This document shows, in pieces, positions 43,219 to 52,948 of a stretch of DNA of 64,000 nucleotides; within the stretch, counting starts at the first letter, position 1, and each line of letters begins with the position of its first letter. The notes under the pieces were generated by a model. It was not told the DNA's origin and ran no database searches. It was given only the letters and a program-made list of their open reading frames with translations. Both the position numbers and the translations under genes were made by a program. The stretch lies in contig NZ_FREZ01000011.1 in the NCBI RefSeq assembly GCF_900143525.1, forward strand, positions 1 through 64,000, given 5' to 3'. Source of the DNA: Ruegeria sp. Alg231-54. Its GTDB lineage: Bacteria > Pseudomonadota > Alphaproteobacteria > Rhodobacterales > Rhodobacteraceae.

Positions 43219-44732
43219 TCGAAACGGGCTTGTTTCTGGACGACGCACTCAGGCGGTACGCGCAAGTAACGCCCGAAGCTGCGGCGGTCAGCACGCTGGG
43301 GGAAATCACCACTTACGCTGCGCTAAATTCCAAAGTCGACAAGATTGCGAATGCACTAGTCACTATGGGCGTAGAACGCGGTGAAAGAGTGGCTGTCTGC
43401 TCGGTCAAAGGCGCGGAAACCATCGCGGCGATTTACGCCATCCTCCGCATCGGAGGCGTTTTTGTTCCGATTGATCCCGCAGCACCGACCGAGCGCATTG
43501 AGGCGCAAGTATCGATCGTTTCGGCCAGATTGGTCATCACCGACACGGCGCGCAAAACTAAGTTTTCGAGTACTTTTTCCGAAAGCCAGCTGTTTGACAT
43601 TTCACAGCCCCTAGAAGAATTTTCGGGCAATCTAGATACCGCTTGTAGACCGGATAGGGATGCCGAGGATCCTGCGTACATCCTCATGACATCTGGGACC
43701 ACCGGCGCACCAAAGGGCATAGTACACACCCATAAAAGCGGGTTGGCCTACGCCAAGATGGCCGCGAAATTGTGCGCGTTGCGAGCGTCAGACCGAGTGA
43801 GCCACCACACCCCTATTCATTTCGACATGTCGATTTTTGATATCTTCAGCACCGCCCAGGCCGGAGCTTGCACCGTAGTTATTCCCGAAATGCATGCAAA
43901 ACTGCCTGCAAGCCTTTCGGAGTTGACGGAGAAGGAGAGGATCACTGTTTGGTACTCTGTCCCATATACCCTGATCCAAATGGTAGAACGCGGCGTGTTG
44001 GAGGGCCGAAGCCTGGACGCGCTGCGGATCGTCATGTTTGCCGGAGAAAAAATGCCTCCGGCTGCTTTGAAGGCGCTGTCCAAACATACCCCAAACGCGA
44101 AATTCCTGAATGCATACGGTCCAACAGAAACGAACCATTGCACGACAGCCGTGATGACGCATGCAGAGTTGGACGGAACCAGCCCGATGCCTATTGGACG
44201 TCCGGATATTGGAGTGACCGCTCGTATCGGGATCGGATCTGAAGATGAGGAAACCGGAGAACTCCTGATCGCTTCCGAACAGGTCATGTTGGAATACTGG
44301 CACGATTCCGGGCTAACTGAAGCTGCGATTTGCGATCTTCCGGACACCGACGGCAATGTGCGTAGATTCTACCGTACTGGGGACATTGTTCGAAGAGCGG
44401 AAAACAATGATTTTTTCTTGATCGGACGCAAAGACCGCCAAGTAAAACTCAGGGGTTTTCGCATCGAACTGGATGAAATCGAACTTGCATTGGTCAACAC
44501 TCCATTTGTTACTGAGGCGGTCGCAACAGTATGCGGCGATGAAATCCATGCGTATGTTACCGGCGGTTCAAAAGAAGATCTGTCAAGCGTTCGGTCCAAA
44601 GTAGAAGCTGTTTTGCCGCGATATGCCGTGCCTCATCACATCGAATGGCTTGAGGAAATGCCCCGCACTTCGACGGGCAAGATAGACCGCGCCAAGCTCG
44701 CCGGACAGAAAGATACACAGCATGCAGCCTGA
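43215..44732 (+). CDS. stand-alone adenylation enzyme, probable L-prolyl-AMP ligase
   Basis: The 505-residue single-domain adenylation enzyme has complete core motifs: A3 MTSGTTGAPKG (about 158-168), A5 AYGPTETNHC, A7 FYRTGDI, A8 GRKDRQVKLRGFRIELDEIE and A10 STGKIDRAKL with the catalytic Lys. By manual alignment the pocket reads D-M-F-Y-M-A-A-H-C. The whole sequence, with SHHTPIHFDMSIFDIFS and VWYSVPYTLIQM, resembles the stand-alone prolyl ligases that load a free carrier (PltF, CloN4, RedM). It would activate proline for transfer to the carrier encoded next. It overlaps both neighbours. Another small amino acid remains possible. Confidence 0.75.
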   Translation: MIETGLFLDDALRRYAQVTPEAAAVSTLGEITTYAALNSKVDKIANALVTMGVERGERVAVCSVKGAETIAAIYAILRIGGVFVPIDPAAPTERIEAQVSIVSARLVITDTARKTKFSSTFSESQLFDISQPLEEFSGNLDTACRPDRDAEDPAYILMTSGTTGAPKGIVHTHKSGLAYAKMAAKLCALRASDRVSHHTPIHFDMSIFDIFSTAQAGACTVVIPEMHAKLPASLSELTEKERITVWYSVPYTLIQMVERGVLEGRSLDALRIVMFAGEKMPPAALKALSKHTPNAKFLNAYGPTETNHCTTAVMTHAELDGTSPMPIGRPDIGVTARIGIGSEDEETGELLIASEQVMLEYWHDSGLTEAAICDLPDTDGNVRRFYRTGDIVRRAENNDFFLIGRKDRQVKLRGFRIELDEIELALVNTPFVTEAVATVCGDEIHAYVTGGSKEDLSSVRSKVEAVLPRYAVPHHIEWLEEMPRTSTGKIDRAKLAGQKDTQHAA

Positions 44733-44976
44733 AGAACAAATACAGGCATTGCGCGATTACGTTAGCGTCACGCTGTTGGGCGGCCTAAAAGTGACAGACG
44801 ACGAGGAACTGTTGCTAAGCGGAAAGATCGACTCGTTGGGCGTCATGTCTTTGGTTTCGTTCGTCGAACAGACCTACAGCATTGAAATCCCTTTGGAGGA
44901 CGTCACGCTGGAAAACCTCAGCTCTATCGATGCAATTTCCGATTATGCCGAAAATCGGCACATCGCAGTTTCCTGA
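44722..44976 (+). CDS. stand-alone peptidyl carrier protein
   Basis: The 84-residue acidic carrier protein carries Ser38 in GKIDSLGVMSLV as the phosphopantetheine attachment site. Four helices are predicted from the pattern, ending ENLSSIDAISDYAENR. It overlaps the end of the adenylation gene by 11 bases and precedes the first NRPS by 10. The position and size match PltL-type carriers on which proline is oxidised to pyrrole-2-carboxylate. No phosphopantetheinyl transferase gene is in the window, so a host enzyme must activate it. Confidence 0.85.
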   Translation: MQPEEQIQALRDYVSVTLLGGLKVTDDEELLLSGKIDSLGVMSLVSFVEQTYSIEIPLEDVTLENLSSIDAISDYAENRHIAVS

Positions 44977-44986
44977 GGTGGCCAAC

Positions 44987-47900
44987 ATGTCGCATCCATT
45001 GTCTGAAAGCCAACTGAGGTTCTGGAAAGGCCATCTCCTGCAACCGGACCTGCCTGTTTACAATATGGCTTGGCGATTTGACTTGAACTTCGAGGTGGAC
45101 CCCGATGTGTTTCGACGGGCGTTTTTCGAAACGGCTCAAGAAAACGAAATTCTGCGCACGGTTTTTCGAGAAGGGACTGATGCGCCCATTCAAGTTGTCG
45201 AACATGCATTTGAAGGACTTCTGGAGTGTAAGGACGCCAGCCAGTCGCCTGACGCGGCAACTGACTTGGAACGCAAGCTCAATGCGTGGGTTCAAGTTCC
45301 GTTTGATCTAAGGCGTGAAACACTGCGCAGCCAACTGATCAAGTTGGCGAACGACCATTGGGTTTGGGCTTTATGTCAACATCACATCGTGTGTGATGCA
45401 CAGTCCGGTGCTCTATTTTTTGATCAAGTGTCGCAACGGTATTCGGCTATCGAACATGACGGTGTTTTTACTGCCGAGCCGCTGCCAAGCTTTTTTCAAA
45501 GCCCGCCACTGCTCAACACCGCCGAGGTACTTGCGGCGCCTTCGCCTTTCCACCCATCGTCATCACCATACGGTAGTAACGCCAAGCGAGCAGGTTTTTC
45601 CAAACGTATCGCTTTGGAGATTCCGCAGGATATACAGGACACGCTTGAGCACGCTGTAACCCAATCGGAATTCCGCCTGTTCACGCAAGACTTGTCGAAG
45701 CTGGCAGTCTACCTGACGGCCTATTTCGGGTATTTGCATCGGGTCACAGGCGACGATCAGATCACCGTTGGATTGCCATCCCATAACCGCTTGTCGAGCC
45801 AAGACAAAAGAACGCTGGGCCCATTTGTCGAAGTTCTGCCTTTAACTGTGGAGTTAGACGCTGAAGACACGCTGTTGGATGTATATGTAAAGGTCAAAAC
45901 CGGGCTGGGCACTTTTTTAAGGCGGGCGAAACCCGGCGCGGTTGCAAACATCGACACATCGGGCATAAGCGCCGTTTGCAACTACATTCAAGCCGAGTTT
46001 GGAAGCTTCGCCGGGAAGCCGGCAACGGCGAAATGGCTCCATAGCGGTGCGCATGACGCGGGCCATACCATTCGTCTCCATATAATGGACTTTCACGGGA
46101 ACGGCGAGCCAGAGATGTTCCTGGATGTACACGAGGAAATCTTAGATAACGTATCGGCTGGGGCCCTGCAGTACCATTTCCTGCGCGTCTTGAAAGCTAC
46201 GGTCGAAGTTCCGGATACGCGTGTAGCAGCACTGGACATCGCTGCAGATGAAAAAGATCGGGCGATTGTATTTGGAAGACAAAACTTGGCGGGTGCGCCC
46301 GAAACAGTTTTGGACGCGTTCTCGGCACAAGTTATCAATTCCCCGGATTCAATTGCACTGTCGTGTACCGACGACCAGATAACTTTCCGACAACTTGACC
46401 GGCGCAGCGATCAGATCGCAGCTTACCTCATTGGCCTCGGAATCCCACGTGGGTCTCCCATAGCGATCAATCTGCCGCGATCCATGGATTTCATTTTGGT
46501 CATGTTGGGTGTGTTGAAAGCCAGTTGCAGCTTTGTGCCCATCGCTTCAAATACACCAAGCGCGCGTGCAGAACAGATTGTCAAAATTTCAGGCGCTGCG
46601 GCAGTTTTCGTGCCCTTTGACGATAACCGCGCTTTTGCTTGTCGAAGCTTGAACATCACACTGGTCAATGCAGATACGCCACGCACTTTCGAGAGACCAT
46701 CTGGCAGTGACCTTGCCTATGTCCTGTTTACCTCAGGTTCGACAGGATTGCCAAAAGGCGTTGAGGTCAATCACACAAACCTGTCACGCTACATTCACTG
46801 GGCCGCAAAGACTTTCACAGGCAACCGCGCTGCGCACTACGCATTCTTTTCTTCAATATCATTCGATCTGACACTGACGTCCTTATTCGCGCCGTTGGCT
46901 ACTGGTGGGTCGATCCGTATATACCCGGAGCACTCCGACCCTGACCTTGCAGTGCTAGACGTGTTTACCGAAGACGCGGTGGATGTCGTGAAATTGACCC
47001 CCTCTCACCTCGCCTTGGCTTGCAAACAGGGTCATGTTGTTGAGCGTATTCAGACGCTTGTTCTGGGTGGTGAGAACCTGACATCGCAACTCTGCCGCAA
47101 AGCGACCCAAGATCTATCACCGTCTTTAACTCTTATTAATGAATACGGCCCAACAGAAGCCGTCGTCGGCGCCATGCACCACACATATGACCCCGTTGCT
47201 GATACCGAGCCCTCGGTCCAAATAGGGTCTCCCGCAGCCGGTGTTTCGGTCAGTGTCAGGGATAAAGGCATGAACCTTTGCCCCATTGGTGTAACCGGAG
47301 AAATCGTTATCGGCGGCCGCTTGGCCGAGGGATATCTTGGCGCACCCTCCAAAACTGAAGGGAAATTCTTGGAGGATCCAAAAGCAATTCAAGGCAAGGT
47401 TTACCGAACTGGTGATTTGGGTCGTATCAATCGAAATGGGCGATTTGATTACCTTGGCCGGGCGGATCAACAAATAAAAATAGGCGGTGTGCGTTTCGAA
47501 GTCGCAGAGATTGACCGCGTTTTGCGACAATTGCCGAATGTGAATGCCGTTCATGTCTCGTTCGGATCAGCACCGTCTATTGGCGGAGACAAGCAATGCA
47601 AAACATGTGGCCTTACGGATTCCGTGTCCGGGGTAGATTTTGTTGAAAACGATCTGTGCCATTTTTGCGCAGAATTCGACAACTACAAAGCCCGAGCGCA
47701 GGCCTACTTTAAGGATGAACCTGCGCTACAGCGCCAAATAGCGCGTGCAGCCGAAGCGAGCACCGGGAAATACGACGCGGTCATGATGCTGAGTGGCGGC
47801 AAAGACAGCACATACGCCGCCTATCGGCTTGCTGATTACACGTCGCGCGTGCTCGCCGTGACTTTGGACAATGGCTATATCTCTGAAAAGTCGAAGACGA

Positions 47901-49093
47901 ATATTCAAAGGGTAGCAGAAGATCTTGGTTGGGATCATCGCTATCTCAGCACTGACAAGATGAACCAGATATTCGTCGACAGCCTGAAAACACACTCCAA
48001 CGTGTGTCAGGGTTGTTTCAAGGCGCTATACACTTTGGCGTTCCGTACGGCTTTGGCCGATGGCGCGACTATGGTGGTGACAGGATTGTCCAGAGGGCAG
48101 TTCTTTGAAACACGCTTGACCCCCGACCTGTTCCGCAACGCAGCCCCTACGTGCTCCCAGCTGGACGATATGGTTACCAAGGCGCGTAAAGCCTATCACG
48201 CAAAAGATGACGCGCTTTCCAAGCTTTTGGAAACGGATGACCTGAAAGATGGACGTTTTCTGGATCAGATCGAGGTGCTCGACATTTACCGCTACATCGA
48301 CGTGCCCGTAGCTGAGATTTACGAGTTTCTTGATAAGGAAACTGCATGGCAACGCCCATCGGACACTGGTAGGTCGACCAATTGCCTGATCAATGACACC
48401 GGGATCTATTTGCACAAGTCACGCGAGGGGTACCACAACTACGCACTGCCCTATTCCTGGGATGTGCGCTTAGGCCACAAAACCCGCGAACAGGCATTAG
48501 AAGAGCTTAACGACGACATCGATACGCAGCGCGTCGAAGCGATCCTCGAAGAGATTGGATTTGACGAGCCCGTCAACCAACAAAAGCTATCCGTTTACGT
48601 GGCCGGTCGCGATATCGCAGAACAAGATGTTTGGCAGACACTAGAGGCCCATTTTCCAAGAGGCTTGTTGCCTGACGAAGTGGTTTTACTGAAGGATATG
48701 CCGCTTAGCCCCAATGGAAAGGTTGATGCATCCCGTCTGCCCAAAGGAAGCAGGCGAGGCGTGCAGCGCTCGGGCTTGGTTCCACCTGAGACGGAAACGG
48801 AACAAAAGTTGGCCGACATACTGTCTGCGGTGATGGGTAAACTCCAGATCGGTGCGACCGATGACTTTTTCGATCTAGGCGTCGACAGCCTTGCCGCGAT
48901 AGAGATTGCTATGAAGGCCAATGAACAGGGGTTTGCCCTGCCTGCGACCTCGCTGTTTGAATACCGAAGCGTTCGAGCACTTGCTGCACATGCAGACAAT
49001 TTGTCGTCAGTCAGCATTGGGGAAGGCCCGGAAGAAGCTCTGCTCGATCTGGACGATGATGATCTTTCAAGCATCTCGGAGGCGCTGGGCTGA
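44987..49093 (+). CDS. NRPS module C-A-PCP with a PP-loop domain inserted in the A domain
   Basis: The 1368-residue protein starts at 44987 after a GAGGTGG RBS. Residues about 1-430 are a condensation domain with HHIVCD at 132-137 (Asp followed by Ala, not Gly). The adenylation core (about 455-855) has FTSGSTGLPKG, NEYGPTEAVVG, RTGD at 807 and GRADQQIKIGG. Its pocket reads D-L-T-K-V-G-E-V-G, close to the asparagine code. Then about 320 foreign residues intervene: CKTC at 871 and CHFC at 891, the PP-loop SGGKDS at 936-941, CQGC at 1007-1010 and Cys1133. The A domain resumes to Lys1245 in SPNGKVD, followed by a carrier with Ser1301 (LGVDSLA) and an acidic tail. The insertion resembles ATP pyrophosphatases that thiolate or amidate. 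The function of this arrangement is not known to me. Confidence 0.85.
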   Translation: MSHPLSESQLRFWKGHLLQPDLPVYNMAWRFDLNFEVDPDVFRRAFFETAQENEILRTVFREGTDAPIQVVEHAFEGLLECKDASQSPDAATDLERKLNAWVQVPFDLRRETLRSQLIKLANDHWVWALCQHHIVCDAQSGALFFDQVSQRYSAIEHDGVFTAEPLPSFFQSPPLLNTAEVLAAPSPFHPSSSPYGSNAKRAGFSKRIALEIPQDIQDTLEHAVTQSEFRLFTQDLSKLAVYLTAYFGYLHRVTGDDQITVGLPSHNRLSSQDKRTLGPFVEVLPLTVELDAEDTLLDVYVKVKTGLGTFLRRAKPGAVANIDTSGISAVCNYIQAEFGSFAGKPATAKWLHSGAHDAGHTIRLHIMDFHGNGEPEMFLDVHEEILDNVSAGALQYHFLRVLKATVEVPDTRVAALDIAADEKDRAIVFGRQNLAGAPETVLDAFSAQVINSPDSIALSCTDDQITFRQLDRRSDQIAAYLIGLGIPRGSPIAINLPRSMDFILVMLGVLKASCSFVPIASNTPSARAEQIVKISGAAAVFVPFDDNRAFACRSLNITLVNADTPRTFERPSGSDLAYVLFTSGSTGLPKGVEVNHTNLSRYIHWAAKTFTGNRAAHYAFFSSISFDLTLTSLFAPLATGGSIRIYPEHSDPDLAVLDVFTEDAVDVVKLTPSHLALACKQGHVVERIQTLVLGGENLTSQLCRKATQDLSPSLTLINEYGPTEAVVGAMHHTYDPVADTEPSVQIGSPAAGVSVSVRDKGMNLCPIGVTGEIVIGGRLAEGYLGAPSKTEGKFLEDPKAIQGKVYRTGDLGRINRNGRFDYLGRADQQIKIGGVRFEVAEIDRVLRQLPNVNAVHVSFGSAPSIGGDKQCKTCGLTDSVSGVDFVENDLCHFCAEFDNYKARAQAYFKDEPALQRQIARAAEASTGKYDAVMMLSGGKDSTYAAYRLADYTSRVLAVTLDNGYISEKSKTNIQRVAEDLGWDHRYLSTDKMNQIFVDSLKTHSNVCQGCFKALYTLAFRTALADGATMVVTGLSRGQFFETRLTPDLFRNAAPTCSQLDDMVTKARKAYHAKDDALSKLLETDDLKDGRFLDQIEVLDIYRYIDVPVAEIYEFLDKETAWQRPSDTGRSTNCLINDTGIYLHKSREGYHNYALPYSWDVRLGHKTREQALEELNDDIDTQRVEAILEEIGFDEPVNQQKLSVYVAGRDIAEQDVWQTLEAHFPRGLLPDEVVLLKDMPLSPNGKVDASRLPKGSRRGVQRSGLVPPETETEQKLADILSAVMGKLQIGATDDFFDLGVDSLAAIEIAMKANEQGFALPATSLFEYRSVRALAAHADNLSSVSIGEGPEEALLDLDDDDLSSISEALG

Positions 49094-49094
49094 C

Positions 49095-52000
49095 ATGGGA
49101 TATCCGCAAGGTGTAGCCGACATTCTTCCGCTGTCTTCCGCCCAGCGCGGGATATTGTTTCATGTCGATGACGAGGCGCAGCTACACGGACAATATGTAG
49201 CTGTAGTCAGTTGCACGTTGCGGGGCCCTCTGGACCCAGTGCAGCTGAAAGTTGCGATGGAGTCTCTTGTAAAAGCGCGCGACGTATTCCGAACCGGTTT
49301 CGTTTGGAAGGGTGTGAAGCAACCCGTTCAGGTCATCCAGGAACAGGTTAGCTTGCCGTGGACCGAATTGGATTGGACTGAGCATTCAGGTTTGGAACAG
49401 CGTTTCGACGACCTTCTGAAACTAGAGCAGCTACGGCAGTTTGATTTGAAGAGCCCCCCCTTGATGGCAGTTACAATGATCAAGGAAGCGCAAGACTGCT
49501 GGCGGTTTGTGTGGACAATTCATCACCTTATCAGTGATGGGTGGTCGACCGGCGTTTCGATTAGAGATCTCTTCGACCTTTACCATGGAAAAAGCCCTGC
49601 CGGTTCGATTGCGCCAAGTTTCAAAACCTATCTGACCTGGCTCAAAAAACAGGGTCCACTGACGGACACTGCGTTTTGGACCGATTACTTTGTGGGCTTG
49701 GAAGCGCCCTGCTTGCTTCCTGAACTGGACAGCCGAAATCAGTCTCCGACCCAGGTCTCGTACGCCGAGCGATTAGGCAGCGACTTGATGGAGAGCGTAA
49801 ATCGGGCTTCGGCAGAATTGAAGGTCACACCAAATACGGTTTTGTCTGTGGCTTGGGCATTGGTCTTGCGCAGGTATCTCGGGCAAAACGACATCGTGTT
49901 TGGTACCACGACTGCAGGACGTCCACCTGAAATCCCCAATATTTCTCAAGCCGTTGGTGCATTCATAAGCACACTGCCAGTACGTTTCAAAATCGATCCG
50001 TCCCAATCAGTGGGCGAGCTCCTACAAGACCACACTAGCACAGAGTTGAAACGACTAAAACATGAGCACGCCTCGCTCGCAGACGTACAAAGCTGCGCCC
50101 CGTTCGCAAGTGGAACCCCCGTTTTCGATACGCTGTTTGTGAATGAAGGCGTTCAGAAACAAGATTTCGTCTTTGACGACATTGAGATCACTGGTCTTAA
50201 GACAGCGCAGTTCAGCAATTATCCCTTATCGCTTCTTGTGACGCCGCAGAAAGATTTGGATGTTGAAATCTATTTCGACCCAGAACGTATTTCCGCCGAA
50301 GCCATTCGGTCGTGCCTTGAAAGCTACAAACGCGTCTTGTTTGCAATTGCCAATGATCCTACAACGCCAATAAGAAACCTGATGAAAGACGGTGCTAACC
50401 CGGTTTACATCTTACCCGCGCCAAAAGCTGAAACTGTCATTCATCGCTTCCTGCAACACGCTGACGCTTCGCCAAATGCGGTCGCAATATCTGACAACCA
50501 CAAAACGGTAACTTATTCCGAACTGTCGAAACGCGCGCGGCAACTAGCCTTTTCACTGCTCAAAGCTGGTGTGACTGAAGACGATATAGTCCCTGTAGCT
50601 TTGCCGCGTGGCGTGGATGCATTTGCAGCCTTTTTGGGCGTGATGATGTCAGGTGCAGCATATGTTCCGCTGGATCTGAATTATCCGGAAATTCGTCTCT
50701 CGCAGATGATGGAAACGGTCAAGCCCCGTTTCATTGTGACGTCACGAACGTCGCAAAATAACCTGCCCACCAAATCTGCTCATCCGGTTCTAGTTGACGT
50801 GCTCGATCAGGCGATCCACCCGGACGATGTTAAGCTCGGTGCGCGTGCCTATGTCATGTTCACGTCCGGGTCAGAAAACAAACCCAAAGGTGTTGAGATC
50901 TCTCACTCAGCGCTGGCCGTATCAACGGTCGCGCGAGATGAGGTTTACGGTGCTGCGCCTGAAGTCTACCTACTGCTGTCCTCTTTGGCGTTTGACAGCT
51001 CTGTTGCCGGAATTTACTGGACCCTTTGCACTGGCGGGCATTTGGTCGTCGCCGAGAAACGCGCCGAGCAAAGTCCGAACCAGTTAGGAGAATTAATCTC
51101 CCGACACAATGTGACCCATACTCTGTGCCTACCGAGCTTGGCTCGCGCGCTTCTGATGTCCGTACCACAAAGTGATTTGCAAAGCCTACGGGTTCTAATC
51201 GCCGCTGGAGAAGCACTCTACGACAGCCTGCCTCACGAATTAAAAGAGTTGCTGCCCAATTGCGTATTGATGAATGAGTATGGGCCGACGGAGGGTACGG
51301 TTTGGTGCACTTCGTTTGATGCTACGGCTTTTGAAGAAGGCCCGATTGTTCCAATTGGGAAGGCAATTCCCGGAACCTGGGTGGGCGTCTTCGATAACGA
51401 TGATTGCCCCGCTGAACCGGGGATAACCGGTGAAATCATTGTTGCTGGCCACACAGTCGCAAACAGCTATCTACACGATTCGGAATACACAAAAAATCGG
51501 TTCTTTGAATTTGGGGGTGAAGGCATCCGGGCGTATAGAACAGGCGATCTTGGGGTTGCTGACGCCTCGGGATGCATCACGTTCTTGGGCCGCCGGGACA
51601 AACAAATCAAAATACGCGGACATCGAGTCGAGCTTTCGGAAATTGAGGCTGCTGCTCAAGTTGTTACTGAACAACGCCGTATAGCTGCCGTTTCATTGGC
51701 GCTTTCGGGCTCCAATAGTATTATCTTGGCGATAGAATGCGGACCCAGCGACCCGATTTGTGAGGCCACCGCGCGTCACATTGAGGCCAGTCTTCCAGAA
51801 CCTTTCCATCCAAGTTCGGTTGTTGGTGTTGAAGTGTTTCCTATTCTTCCGAACGGAAAGTTGGATCAAAACGCACTTAAGGCTATGGTCACCGAGCACC
51901 TGCAATCCCACGTTGGCGCACCCCCGAAGACAGAGCTCGAGGAGCAAATAGCCGCAATTTTTTCCGAAACGCTGAATACGCGATGTCAGACGAGAAACGG

Positions 52001-52919
52001 CAATTTCTTTGATTTGGGGGGCGACAGTTTGGCGACACTTTCGGCCTATGCTAGGGGTTGCGAGCAAGGAATTCACTTTGAACCAACCGATCTTTTTAGT
52101 TGCCCAACAGTTGCTGAATTGGCCAAAAGGGTATCCGAGAGGCGCGCGGGCGAGATGTTCTCTGGGAGCGAAAGCGCTATTCAGATTTCCAGCCAAGGAA
52201 CGAGCAAAACAACAGTCTTAATTGCGCATTGCTCTGTCAAGTTCAGCCGGTATATGGCCCGAAGCTTGGGTCCAGACCATTCCGTTGTGCATATTCCAAG
52301 CCATCGGACAGAAGGTACTCCCGTCCCGTTTGACCGGTCTGTCAGCGACCTTGCATCCGAAGCTATTTTTCATCTTAAACAGACCAATAAGACCGGTCCA
52401 TTTGTTCTGTGCGGGTATTCCGCCGGATGTCCGATTGCCATGGAAATGGCAAGACAATTGGGGCAGGAAAAAACCCTTGGTATGATCCTTTTGGACCCTC
52501 CGTTCAAAATGGTCGGGGCAGAACCGGAGTTACAGCCCTTGTACTTTCGCTCGTACAAAAGACTGCGCTACATCATCAAAGGCTGGAAACGCCGCTTTAA
52601 AGCACGGCGCGTCGTTCCTGAAATCAAGCGCATTCTAGCTGAGCAACCTGAAGCTGAAGAAGCGAGGATCAGGGGTGTCGAAATTGCCCACGAATTGGCG
52701 ATCAGTAATTTTCGCGTGCCTCGCTTTGATCCCCCGGCACACGTGTTTTTGTCACGCGGCAACCCCTCTCTGACTGGCGGCGACGTTTTGGATACGCACT
52801 TGCGGGACAAAAGCCTTTACAGCCTAGACATGAAGCATGTGGAGCTAATGAGCCGACCAGACGTTTTTGCAACTATCGCTTCTGTGATTTCGGAATGCGT
52901 AGACCGCAGGATTCGATAA
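49095..52919 (+). CDS. terminal NRPS module C-A-PCP-TE
   Basis: The 1274-residue protein starts at the ATG at 49095, one base after the stop of the first NRPS. The condensation domain (about 1-430) has the intact HHLISDG at 143-149. The adenylation domain (about 455-895) has FTSGSENKPKG, NEYGPTEGTVW, YRTGDLG and, at its end, LPNGKLDQ. Its pocket reads D-S-A-L-I-A-E-V-W by manual alignment; I cannot assign the amino acid. The carrier has Ser978 in LGGDSLA. The C-terminal thioesterase (about 1035-1274) has the nucleophile Ser1109 in GYSAG and a late His in MKHVELM. The TE would release the product as acid, macrocycle or ester. Confidence 0.9.
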   Translation: MGYPQGVADILPLSSAQRGILFHVDDEAQLHGQYVAVVSCTLRGPLDPVQLKVAMESLVKARDVFRTGFVWKGVKQPVQVIQEQVSLPWTELDWTEHSGLEQRFDDLLKLEQLRQFDLKSPPLMAVTMIKEAQDCWRFVWTIHHLISDGWSTGVSIRDLFDLYHGKSPAGSIAPSFKTYLTWLKKQGPLTDTAFWTDYFVGLEAPCLLPELDSRNQSPTQVSYAERLGSDLMESVNRASAELKVTPNTVLSVAWALVLRRYLGQNDIVFGTTTAGRPPEIPNISQAVGAFISTLPVRFKIDPSQSVGELLQDHTSTELKRLKHEHASLADVQSCAPFASGTPVFDTLFVNEGVQKQDFVFDDIEITGLKTAQFSNYPLSLLVTPQKDLDVEIYFDPERISAEAIRSCLESYKRVLFAIANDPTTPIRNLMKDGANPVYILPAPKAETVIHRFLQHADASPNAVAISDNHKTVTYSELSKRARQLAFSLLKAGVTEDDIVPVALPRGVDAFAAFLGVMMSGAAYVPLDLNYPEIRLSQMMETVKPRFIVTSRTSQNNLPTKSAHPVLVDVLDQAIHPDDVKLGARAYVMFTSGSENKPKGVEISHSALAVSTVARDEVYGAAPEVYLLLSSLAFDSSVAGIYWTLCTGGHLVVAEKRAEQSPNQLGELISRHNVTHTLCLPSLARALLMSVPQSDLQSLRVLIAAGEALYDSLPHELKELLPNCVLMNEYGPTEGTVWCTSFDATAFEEGPIVPIGKAIPGTWVGVFDNDDCPAEPGITGEIIVAGHTVANSYLHDSEYTKNRFFEFGGEGIRAYRTGDLGVADASGCITFLGRRDKQIKIRGHRVELSEIEAAAQVVTEQRRIAAVSLALSGSNSIILAIECGPSDPICEATARHIEASLPEPFHPSSVVGVEVFPILPNGKLDQNALKAMVTEHLQSHVGAPPKTELEEQIAAIFSETLNTRCQTRNGNFFDLGGDSLATLSAYARGCEQGIHFEPTDLFSCPTVAELAKRVSERRAGEMFSGSESAIQISSQGTSKTTVLIAHCSVKFSRYMARSLGPDHSVVHIPSHRTEGTPVPFDRSVSDLASEAIFHLKQTNKTGPFVLCGYSAGCPIAMEMARQLGQEKTLGMILLDPPFKMVGAEPELQPLYFRSYKRLRYIIKGWKRRFKARRVVPEIKRILAEQPEAEEARIRGVEIAHELAISNFRVPRFDPPAHVFLSRGNPSLTGGDVLDTHLRDKSLYSLDMKHVELMSRPDVFATIASVISECVDRRIR

Positions 52920-52948
52920 CCTCTAAACTCTGATCCCACATTTAAACT

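Noticed and set aside
43215..44732. The stand-alone adenylation enzyme as a D-alanine ligase (DltA)
   Set aside because: A DltA-like reading was considered because of the free carrier, but no DltB or DltD homologue is present and the dehydrogenase and NRPS context favours the prolyl type.
47560..48560. The PP-loop region as a separate gene
   Set aside because: The reading frame is continuous from 44987 to 49093, and adenylation motifs are found on both sides in the same frame.
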